This document shows, piece by piece, positions 24,501 through 36,500 of a stretch of 64,000 nucleotides of DNA; the first letter of the stretch is position 1, and every line of letters begins with the position of its first letter. The notes under the pieces were generated by a model. It searched no databases. It saw only the letters and a program-made list of their open reading frames with translations, and had not been told where the DNA came from. Both the position numbers and the translations under genes were made by a program. Location: assembly GCA_036873755.1 (NCBI GenBank), contig JAVTVY010006821.1, forward strand, positions 186,001 to 250,000, in the 5' to 3' direction. Origin of the DNA: Hanleya hanleyi. Taxonomy: Eukaryota; Mollusca; Polyplacophora; Lepidopleurida; Hanleyidae.

Positions 24501-27500
24501 TCGCAGAGGCGATAACCGACGATGTAAATTTTTATCCTGATAATCGGCAGGTGAAAGACCAACAGACAAAGGAGTCGGTGAACTGACATGAGTTGAAGAC
24601 GAAATCTTTTGTCCGGCAGGAACAATAGAGCGTCGCGGTAGAGACCTGGCCTTTGTCCGCTTGAACAAAGAAACCGGTTTCCCAAGGCCTCCTGACAAAG
24701 CCAGACCTGAGGAAACTAGGCTATCAAGTACACCAGAATTACCTTGCTGTACAACCGTCCCACTAGGTGGTAAATCTTCCCCAGACCCAGACGAAGGAAC
24801 CGGACTTCTAGTATTACGGGATAAATCTAACCCAGGACCCAGATCTTGATTGATTTTAATGTCCTCAACTAGAGAAATTTCCATCACCCGTCTATCAACT
24901 TCCGATAGATCGGGGTTTTCAGAAGCCTGAAGCAAATATGACCTACGGGCTTGAGCATAATTTTTCCAAGTATCATTGTCCCAAGACACACATTCATTAC
25001 ACGTGTTATTTCTATAACAAATTTTGTCCTTACAGACAAAACATCGCGTATGGGCATCCAAACGAGTCGAAATACGACCACACGCATGGCAAGAATTTGA
25101 AGGAATGGGAACACAATACTCAGACATTATTTACGAAAGAAAATATTTCGGAAATAAACTTTGAACAACAACAACTTGTGTAACAACAACAACTTGTATA
25201 AACTTTGAACAACAACAACTGTATTGCAATCCAAACTCCTGACGTGCACCACTGGAGGTACAAACGAGAAAGAGGAGGAATATATGCTGGGAGCTGGCTT
25301 TTATATCCAGGCTGAGCAGGAGAGCTCCCCTAAAGGGAGACTACTCTCTGGGGGAGGATAACTCCCCAGGAGAGAGTAGGGTGAGCTCCCCTGAAGGGAG
25401 ATGACTCCCTGGGGAGGATAACTCCCCAGGGGAGATAACTTTTGGTTTTAAACTGGCGTTTAACGTTTGTATTGTATATCTCCGACGGAGATCAAGGCAT
25501 AAATCAAAGCAGGTGTCGGTTTGGGCAATAAATATACTTTATCTAGTTAAATTCTACCCAAAGAAAATAAATTAAGACCCTTTAAACATGCCGTCATGGC
25601 TTTGCTCAGTAAACTTTATCATTGTTGCTCACACAGACTAATCTGAAGGATAATACCACATCTTTCTTTCTTCTGCTGGGTTATTGCACCAGGCTGACTT
25701 AATTGGTTGATGTATAGGATATTTCACCACCAGTGGGTAATTTGACCTGAATTTGACGCCTGATGTGGTCTGTGATGAAATGTTTGGATGTGAAATAGGA
25801 TACACGTTAAAGGCCACAGTTTACATATATCTATAACAATATACTGAATTGTGTGTAGGCTGGCAAGTTGGTAATAGCAGTGTAGACCTAACAAATGATG
25901 GAAAATTAGCATTTCCTATTTCATAAAAACAATTACGGATGGCATATCCCACCAGATTTTGTACTGTGTTATATATACAGTGAAGCATACAGCCAAGGGT
26001 TCCCAATGGGCATGACAGTGTACTCGCTGAGCCATCAATAAATAATAAAAAAAATATAATTATAAATCAAATTTTCATCAGAATTCGGTCAGCTCAGAAC
26101 TTGCTGGTAACAATGCCCTAATGCACGTTCATGCCAAAAATCAAGGTTCTAATGTCAACGGTTCTCCTTATTTTGCCAACGAAAAGATTCGGATGGACTG
26201 ACTGACTCACTCACTCATTACCGGACAATTTGCGATCTGTAGCCTACTTCGTAGGAATTGTTTTTATTTAACTACTTCGTAGGAATATTTAATGCCTCCT
26301 GGCTACTTAGTAGCGGATGCACAAAAAATAATTATGACAGCACTAAGTAATGCATTGTCATCAAATCACTGTCAATGTCATTTTGACTTTTGTGGATTAC
26401 GTTGTACATGGATAGTAATTAAACTTATATCAGACTAAAGTTTAAAACAATATATCAGCAAAGAGGTGAAAGATAATTACACATAAGAAACTTACCCATC
26501 TTTTCTCTCAGACTTCTTTTCCTTAGCTAGAGCAAAGGGACTTTCTGCAGCGTCTTTGAGGAATTTTTCAAGCAGTTCATAATCAACAGTTTTACTATTA
26601 TTGAGTAAAAGCTTCAGTATACTGCAATGCATCCTGTAAAACACCTGTGAAGTAGGAACCATTGAAAACAATTCTGACATATAAGATCTTAAACATGAAT
26701 ACTCAATGAAGAGAAGGAACTAAACTCATTCGATTTCTCAAGAATAAAATCCCTGATTTATTTGAGTGAATATCCCATATAGTATGTATACCTTTAATAT
26801 TAATAAATTGAATTCAGTGGGATATACACGAAATGCATTTTTAATAGTCGGCGTAAGTCTAGTTAGCCTCTGAACAATGTTTCTTGCTATCAGAACCAGA
26901 CTCTCTGAATAAAAACTTTGATTTGAACTTGGTGAATGCCTGAATACTGACCTCAAGGGCCTCTACAGCCAGATGTGGAGGACTGACCACATAGGTGATC
27001 TTCTTGGGGTAAACTGCCTTGTCCTCATGGGTGTACACTGCAGCCTGAATATACATGGTACAGAAATATGATAAACACCATGTAGATATATACTTAATGA
27101 TGAGATATTTAGGAACCAGTTTATTGTGAGAGACTACAAAAGTTTAATACCTGTATTCAAAATACACACAGTAATAGGGGGAACTATTACATAACATGTT
27201 AAGAACAGAATCATGATAGGTTTAGATACATCAATATATTCTGAACTTTGAAGAAATGTCTTACCCTTCTACAACTTAGGAATATCTTACCCTTCTACAA
27301 CTTAGGAATGTCTTACCCTTCTACAACTTAGGAATGTCTTACCCTTCTACAACTTAGGAATGTCTTATCCTTCTACAACTTAGGAATGTCTTACCCTTCT
27401 ACAACTTAGGAATGTCTTACCCTTCTACAACTTAGGAATGTCTTACCCTTCTACAACTTAGGAATGTCTTACCCTTCTACAACTTAGGAACATCTTACAC

Positions 27501-30500
27501 TTCTTTTTGATGTCATAATATGCATGAGAAAATATTGAAACCTTTGTAACCTCCTGAATATGTGGATTCAAGGAAATCTTTGTAATCTCCGGGATAGATA
27601 ACCTTTCTAACCTCCTGGATATCTGGTACTGAAGTTAATCTTTGTAACCTTCTGGATATGTGACATTGAAGGTAACCTTTCGAATCTCCTAGATAAGTGG
27701 CATTGAGTGTAATCTTTGTAACCTCCTGGATATGTGGCATTGAAGGTAATCATTGTAACCCAATGTATATGTGCCATTGAAGGTAACCTTTCCAACCTCT
27801 GAATATGTGGCATTGAAGGAAATCTTTGTAACCTGATGGATATGTGGCATTGAAGGTAACCTATGTAATCTCCTGGATATGTGGCATTGAACGTAACATT
27901 TCTAACCTCCTGGATAAGTGGCATTGTCGGTAACCTTTCTAACCTCTTGGATATGTGGCATTGAAGGTAACTTTTCTAACCTCCTGGATAAGTGGCATTG
28001 AAGGTAACCTTTCTAACCTCCTGCTTATGTGGCATTGAAGGTAACCTTTGTAATCTCCTGAATAAGTGGCATTGAAGGTAACCTTTCTAACCTCCTGGAT
28101 AGGTGGCATTGAAAATAACCTTTCATAACCTCCTGGATATGTGGCATTGAATGTTATCTTTGTAACCTCCTGGATAAGTGGCACTGAAGTTGATCTTTGT
28201 AACCTCCTGGATATGTGACATTGAAGGTAACCCTTTTAACCTCCTGAATAAGTGGCATTGAAGGTAACCTATGTAACCTCCTGGATATGTGGCATTGAAC
28301 GTAACATTTCTAACCTCCTGGATAAGTGGCATTGTCGGTAACCTTTCTAACCTCTTGGATATGTGGCATTGAAGGTAACTTTTCTAACCTCCTGGATAAG
28401 TGGCATTGAAGGTAACCTTTCTAACCTCCTGCTTATGTGGCATTGAAGGTAACCTTTGTAATCTCCTGAATAAGTGGCATTGAAGGTAACCTTTCTAACC
28501 TCCTGGATAGGTGGCATTGAAAATAACCTTTCATAACCTCCTGGATATGTGGCATTGAATGTTATCTTTGTAACCTCCTGGATAAGTGGCACTGAAGTTG
28601 ATCTTTGTAACCTCCTGGATATGTGACATTGAAGGTAACCCTTTTAACCTCCTGAATAAGTGGCATTGAAGGTAACCTATGTAACCTCCTGGATATGTGG
28701 CATTGAACGTAACATTTCTAACCTCCTGGATAAGTGGCATTGTCGGTAACCTTTCTAACCTCTTGGATATGTGGCATTGAAGGTAACTTTTCTAACCTCC
28801 TGGATAAGTGGCATTGAAGGTAACCTTTCTAACCTCCTGCTTATGTGGCATTGAAGGTAACCTTTGTAATCTCCTGGATAAGAGGCATTGAAGGTAATAT
28901 TTGAGAATTTTTTACTTGTCATTTTTCTCATCATTATTCTCCCTCTTATCTTTGTGAAGCAGGTGAGGTACTCTTGGGGAAGTTTGCGTTTTCTTTGCCA
29001 CCTTACACAAAGCATAATATAATGGTGAAGCCTATCATAGCCCTTACCTTTCGGAAATGTTCGAGGTACTCTTGGGGAGGTTTGTGGTTTTTCTCTGCCA
29101 CTTTGCCCATCATATAATGGTGGAGCCACTCCTCTTCATTACTATCAGACTCACACTCATTGGCCTTCTTGTAACAGTTCTGTGCTATCTGTAACATGTC
29201 CTTATGGCTGTCCTGACATATCTGTAACATCTCCTCTCCCAGTGGGAACCAGGTCTTCTACAAACACATAACAGAAATGGTACAGTGTCATCATCCAAAT
29301 GCAAGGTATGGTCGCATCCAATTGGGTACTGACTGGGATTGAAATTGAAGTATTTACATGCCTTGTACCAAGACACACCACAATGATTGGAAATGAAAGA
29401 AAGAGATCAAGTGAACTGCTTTAATCAGTACTTAATGATAAAGGATGACCAAATCGTGTCAGATAAATGAAATTCTGTCACAATTCTTGTGAAATTTATT
29501 TAGCGCGTTCTTTGAAAGAGGCTGAACTGATTTCATCCACTTAGGAAAATAGACAAGCATTCGCTGATGCACGTGTATAAACTATGATGAGTGGAGCGGC
29601 ACAATAGGTGATTAGAGTGGGTCATGTCAGGTAAGGATAATCTTAACAATTAGCAGTTTTTACTTCAGTATGTCGTTTTGACTGCACAGCCTTGCTCAGT
29701 TGTGCACTACAGCTGTTTTGTTGATCATAATTGATATTTTCTTTACATTAATCCCTAGTCTTCTGAGCAAACCTTACAACAATGTATCAGAAAGAAAACT
29801 TTCAACATTGCAAAAAAGACAGAAGCATCTAGTCAAAACAGGATCTGAATTAAGAATGGTAATAATATAAACAATCAAAGCATAAACATAAGAATGAATA
29901 GCAGCATACAAATGAAATGAAAAGATTAGCGGTCATGTTGGTAATCTCCATCTAGACCGATAAGGCTGTCATAGGCACTCAAAACAAAGTATCCACAGTC
30001 CCAGTTGATTGCGGGCTTGTGTCTTTTGATGTAAATGGCTTCCAGGAGTTTTCTCCTTGTCTTGTTGGTTTGGCGAATAGAGAGTTTGTGAATGAATGTT
30101 GTCCTGGGTGATCTTCCACATGGCCAGAGATGGTCGATTTTCCATCTGTATTTCGCTGGAGGTCATGTGTATCTGATTCAGATGTTGAAGGGTCACATGT
30201 TTTCTCCTTTTTTCTTTCGGGCAGGAACATTCAATTTTATATATGGTTCCCTTGGGCAAGAGACTGAAGATGTAGTGTTTAAAGTGTTCAATTCTTGAGA
30301 ATACTCTGTCATTACTAAGCCCCTGTAAGATGACCTACCATTTTGAGTTGCCTAGAGGCATGACTGTGGAGTTGATAGGCCAGTGATCCATACTCTATCC
30401 ACAGATTGGTGTTTGTGTCATCTGTCTCTACTGCACGACGGAAACATCTCAAAGACATGATTGACTGCTTATGAATGGGGGTATCCATCTTCAACTCGTG

Positions 30501-33500
30501 CTGAAAGCAGAAGAACAAATTCACAAGAAATAAAGAAAATACAAGTGATCTGTAATCCAGAGATCAGCTAGATATGGGTTTACACTGCATAGCCTAACTG
30601 TAACATCAGATATTACAATGTTGTCTGTCCAATAAATTCCAGAAAGCAAAGTGAAACTCAAGAAGCCATGACATAATACTCTTAACACAGGAAATATTTC
30701 AAGGCCTATGCTACTCAGGACAAAGAAAGCGTAAAAAACTGACCGAGTTAAGTTTCTGTTCCAGACGGCTCATTCGTGCCAGAGCCATGCCTGCCCAGGA
30801 GTCCAATCTCTCTGGGTTATAACATAGGTCCAGCATGTAAAACTTGATAGCCTTCCTATTCAAATGGAAATCAAAACAAATGATACTCATGACTGACGGA
30901 TGTGATTAATGTCAAAGAAATAAGAAAACTACCATATTCTATTAAAATTCCCAATACAACTAGAATCAGACAGGAGTAATTCTGTGAGAACTTCCGCTTG
31001 TGAGGCACATACAACCTCTTTTCCTTTCCTCGACAAAGACAGATATGATCATTTTTAAGAGTCAAAAGTTTATTCAGCCTCTTCCCTTAAACACATCAGG
31101 ATACTTGAATAAGAAGAACAAAATGGATGAATTGTGAGGTAAAGAATGACTTTGAATGAATTTTCTTTTCAGTTCAAGAATCCTGTCAAATATAAATTAA
31201 ACTCATCTCAGGGTTAATTACAAAGGAAATGGTTCATTTTGAACTTTGGCAACTGCTTGGTCTCAAGTGATTAAATCTTGTATATCAACCGCCTGCAGTA
31301 GGGGTAAAAAGACCCCAGGTACCGACAATACTATGTACTTGCATCTGTTCTTTGTTCTTGAAGTAGTAATCAGCTAAAAGGTAGTAGATTTCCCTCACAA
31401 CTGGGCTGTAAGGGAAACAATATCAACTCTTACTGCCATACAAAACGAATATAGATAACGAAGCCTGTTTGATTACAGCAAACAAAGGAAAATTGTTTTG
31501 AAGCCTAATAAATAGTGTAAAATATACTCAGAGGTTTTATGATGCTCTGGCTGATATACATGCAATAACTGGAAGCCTATTATCCACTACTTGGAGAATA
31601 ACAATGCTCATAATCATACATTAATTTCATTAATATTTTCCTACTATTCTGAAAACAAGGAATGATACTTGATACTCTTCTCTAATTTGAGAGAATTTAC
31701 ATGTTATTACAAGATTAATATGCACTCACACATTGGCACATTTGTCAGCATGGGCAGTGGAAGGGCTGTCAGAGTTCCCTTCTATGTACTGCTGAACTAA
31801 TTCACTGGTGTTACCTGTCAGCAAAAGAAATACTCAATGGGTACTGAATGACAGATTGAGATCAAGCCAATGGACCATTACAGCAACTCTCTGATGCGCT
31901 GTAAGTTTTCTCCACAAGCCATTACAATGGCAGCTTTCCACTATAATTCAAGTTAATTCCTGGACCCATGTCTGCGACACTGGTGCACAGCATGTGGGCC
32001 AACGTGAGCTTCGGGTTGTTCTCTTGATCTCTACCCTATGTTTATAACATGGAGCGAGTTTTCAACTTCTGATAACTAGTATATTTTTGACCTGAGGTTG
32101 CTAGGTTTATCATAAATGTTAGCTTGTTGGTCCTTTCTTGGAATGATGGGAATATTTTATCCACATTATCATATTTACACCAGTTATCAATAGTTCAAAA
32201 ATCCGCTTCATGTTATAAATATAGAAGAGAGATCAAGAGAACAACCCGAGGCTCACTGTGGCCCACATGCTGTGCACCAGATTCGCTGACACTGGCAAGA
32301 CAGCATTGTCCAGGGATTAACTTGAACTGGGAAGCTGCCATTACCATGATTCTTTTTGAAACTTTGAATTGAATGATGAAGTGTTTTGAATGTGGAAGAT
32401 ATTCCTTGATTTAATGAGAGTTTATATGAGAATCACTGGTCCACCATGACCTCAACATGATCTCACCATGACCTCACCATTACAAACTCAACCCACACAA
32501 CTGTACACCCCATTTTTAATCATTTTATTATTTATTAAACCTTTGACTATTAGCTATGTTGTGTTTCAGGTGGGATATTCCAATCAAATTATCTTAAATT
32601 GTGTCCCCTCATTGGAATCCTAGCAGTAAGCTTACAGAATTACAAACTTCTCACATGACCTGTATATGATAAAGAGCCGGTCCACTGACCTGTTTTGTAT
32701 TCATCAGGTACAAGAGTAGAAATTCTCCTCAACAATGCTGCCAGCTGTAGGTGGAACAAACATAGGTCAGTGAAACATGTATCATGATTGTATCATGTCA
32801 CAAGATAGGTGATATCTCAGAGTTACAGTAGCTATTCTAACATCACTAATGTTCACAATAATGTGTACAATCTTTGTCATTTGATCATCAACAATTATTT
32901 TTTTTTTTAATTTCCAAGACTTAGCAAAGCATTGCAATCCTTTGTATTCCATTGCTATGAAAAGATGTGTATTTGCGATTTAGATGATGAATGAATGTGA
33001 TTACCTCCCCTGATACTGTACTGGTCTTATAACTGTCAAATTCCGGAACAGTTTTGGGTTTGAAATACTCAAACAAATCAATTGCCTTCTCCCAGGTCAG
33101 GGAAACCTACAATAAAAGGAATAGTTATTGTTGTCATGAAGTTGTAAACTCAATAATATTGATTACATGCCTCACAAAGCTGACTGAGAAGTAGGTCTGA
33201 TTGAGGTTTGGCTTGTGTATTGCAGGTTCTTCTGGTGTTTAATTGTGGTCCTGTGTTTCACTCACATGTAAACTGGCATGGTCATGTAAGTGTTTCACTC
33301 ACCTGTGAACTGGCATGGGTATGTATGTGTTTCAGTCACCTGTGAACTGGCATGGGTATGTACGTGTTTCAGTCACCTGTGAACTGGCATGGTCATGTAA
33401 GTGTTTCACTCACTTGTGAAATGGCATGGTCATGTACGTGTTTCACTCATCTGTGAACTGGCATGGCCATGTGTTTCACTCACCTGTGAACTGGCATGGT

Positions 33501-36500
33501 CATGTAAGTGTTCAACCCACTTGTGAATAGTTAGGCTAAATATAATAAATTTCTAGCTTCAGAGGCACTGCTGTGTCATTTTTATTAGTGCCAAACTAAA
33601 CCTTTTTATCGCTGACAGTGGAAAATTAAAAGTAAAAGTTTTTCAGTTTTTACACCATTGCCTCTCAAAGTTTTTCCAAAATAATTTTCTTGAAAATAGT
33701 GACAAGAGTAGAGACCCCAACAGCAGTAAAGGCTGCCATGCGAACTGCGTGTGTAAACACAAATTATGTGGTGGTGGAAAATGTCATAAAACATTAATTT
33801 CTGGCTTAATTAACTGTGAAAATTAGTTGGATTAAATAAATGTAATGTTCTGTTGTCGATGGTAATTTGAATTAGTCCATAAAATGTTTCGTGGTCGGCA
33901 GAGAGCGGCCCTGGAGTTCATCTAATTTTGCAGACGCGTCTGGTCGCCGTGGAAAATGGCGACGCTTTTTTAAAAGTACTTATCTTGCATGGTCTCTTAG
34001 GATATGAGCCAGGGGGTTGTTCCCTTTCAATTTGGTTTTAAAATTTTGATAATTTCTCACAGAATATCGCAAAAGTACCAGTTTTATTAAAACTTGCTCC
34101 AGTTTTTTCGTAGCCCGTTTTGCAGCACATTTGCGTGACCTCGAAAGCTGTCTCCGATGAGAATGACCGAGCTGGTAGTGGTAGTCCGTTATTTAAATGT
34201 TCGTCTCACTGTTCTGACTGATATATAAATAAAAATTGTACTGGCTCATCTGGTAATCCCGAATTTATTTCGACTTGTTTTCCCCCGAAGAGCAAGACGC
34301 CTTTTTGTTCAACGTAACCAGGGGTAACGAGGTCAGGCCGACAGAGGGAGTCTCCCGTGTAAAATGGCGGCGCCCTTTCGATAGCGTCAGTTGAGGTTGA
34401 ATGCTGGCGAAAAAACGATCTATTTTGCTATAAATTTGGCGATACTGTTGCTGTTTAATGTAGGAATTAATATGTGAATTATATCAGAATGTATTACAAT
34501 GTCAAGTCACATGACCTCAAAGACAGTAAAGCTGTCGCAAGTCGTCGTGGTTTACCATGGAATTCTCCTTACCACGTCCAGCTGGTACAGCATGCGGTTG
34601 CCGTTTCGCGGGTATTGAGAAAACAGCTCCAGTCATGTTAGCAGTAATCTCCCTTGAATTGAACTGGTTAGCATGGACAAAACGTGCGATTTGAAACAAA
34701 TCAGTTGAAATGTTTAATTTGTTTCGCCAGAATAATATTTTCTAAAATGTTTTAAAAGATAAAAAAATCATTAGCGTATAAAATAGTCGTGATGAAGTAA
34801 GTTTTATCAACCTCTGTTTACTTTATTTTGCAACAACAACAACAACTTTTCTTTGACTCCATTCACTCAGATGTTTTTTTTATTCTGGCTGACATTGGTG
34901 CTTCATCTACTAAATTATAACAGGATGAACATAAGGAAATACAGGCTGTTCAACTGATTTGATTAAAAAAAAAATATCCATTTGTTTATAACTGATTTCT
35001 TATTAGAAAATTAGAATATACATCGATAAATAATGTTCCATACCGGTACTGAGTAAGAATTTTATGGAAATTAACTCAATAATGATTGTCAGTGGGCAAA
35101 GATAATTATGTGGTGTGGGAATGGTCAGGTTGTCCATGAGTCAAATCTTTTTCTCAATAAAATTCCAAGTTCACATTTAGAAATCCTGGTGACATTTGAT
35201 ACCAGCTGTTTCAATGCAGATACAATGGTACCAATGGTAAAACGGTGTTCCATTATGCAAATTTATGCAAATTAGGTTGCTAAATATTTTTCCGATGCGA
35301 AAAAAAATGATGCCAATGAATTCGGAATGTTGAAATACCCCTGACTACCAAATTTCATCAAAATAGTCCTAAAACTAAAAAAAAATGAGTCATTTTTCCT
35401 CAAATTTGCTAATAATTGTGTACCGTTTGACCCACCAGGCTCCCATTGTTTAAGCATAGGCCGGCATTCCGATGAAATGGCCAAAAGAAATATCTTTAAA
35501 AATATGCATAAAATCGGGTTCTTGCCCGATTTTGATAATTTAAACACCGAAAAATTGCTAGAAATGTCACCTATGCAACTACATCTTCAGAGGTTGAAAC
35601 CAAAGAAGATGAAAAAAATGTTGGGGTCCCTAACAAGAGATGATTGATATCTTGTTCTCATTTGCAGGAAAAAGTATTATTAATGGCTGATTGTTCAAGT
35701 AACATCGATCATTTCATGAAAACTATTAAATTGCATCTGTTTGCCAGAAATGATGGGTATATTTGGGTTTGTGTGAAAGAAACAAAAATTAATAACACAG
35801 GAAGGAAGCAATCAGAGATTGCTCAATTGTATGCCCCCCCTTCCGCTTTAATCCGACACTGCCCCGCCATTGTTCTGCTGTTTATTGGTTGGTGGAGGCC
35901 TAATTTGGATAATTATAAAAATTCTGTTTCTGTCACTTTTTTTGCCATGCCTCACATAATACATATTCCAAGTATCAGCCAACAAGTGATAATACGATAC
36001 TTGTCCATACAATATTAACAGAGATCCAGCCCTACAAGTCTCAAAGATTTGAAGAAAAAAGGGCCATAACTGTTGAAAATATACGCGAAATGTGGAGAAA
36101 CTTCACGCTGCACAACTACAGGGCACTGACCACATATCCTGCAAATTTCATAATTGTCCATACAATATTAACCGAGATCCAGCCCGGACAAGTCCCAATT
36201 CACACAAATTTGAAGAAAAAAGGGCCATAACTCTTGAAAATATATGCGAAACGCGGAGAAACTTCACACTGCACAACTACAGGGCACTGACAACATATCC
36301 TGCAAATTTCATAATTGTCCATACAATATTAACCGAGATCCAGCCCGGACAAGTCCCAATTCACGAAGAATTCAGGAACAAAGGGCCATAACTCTTGAAA
36401 ATATAAGCGAAACGTGAAGAAACTTTACGCTGCACAACTGTGGGGCACTGACCACATATCATGCAAATTTCATATTTGTCCATACAATATTAACCAAGAT

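Larger units (their letters stand above)
18804..25535 (-). mobile_element. Complete DIRS-type retrotransposon B
   Basis: A 6.7-kb element in CABIN1 intron 22, antisense to the window and in the same sense as the gene. It has inverted terminal repeats (18847-19095 and 25266-25514), unique outer ends (18804-18846 and 25515-25535) and an internal complementary region (19166-19258) that joins the complements of both outer ends. This is the layout that lets DIRS elements circularise. Gag, RT/RNase H/MT-like and tyrosine recombinase frames are all intact. No target duplication is visible, as expected for recombinase-mediated insertion. Intact frames and matching repeats suggest a recent insertion. 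Confidence 0.95.
29258..33004. other. CABIN1 introns 14-19 (between listed exons)
   Basis: AT-rich introns. 29.9-30.3 kb contains a minus-strand ORF with an EEKRRKH-like phrase but no support. 31.9-32.3 kb contains an inverted pair (for example CATGTGGGCCAACGTGAGC against GCTCACTGTGGCCCACATG), a foldback element of about 440 bp. Otherwise nothing is recognisable. Confidence 0.5.

Noticed and set aside
27255..28895. CRISPR-like appearance of regularly spaced repeats
   Set aside because: Units are contiguous without unique spacers, and the locus is an intron of a eukaryotic gene.
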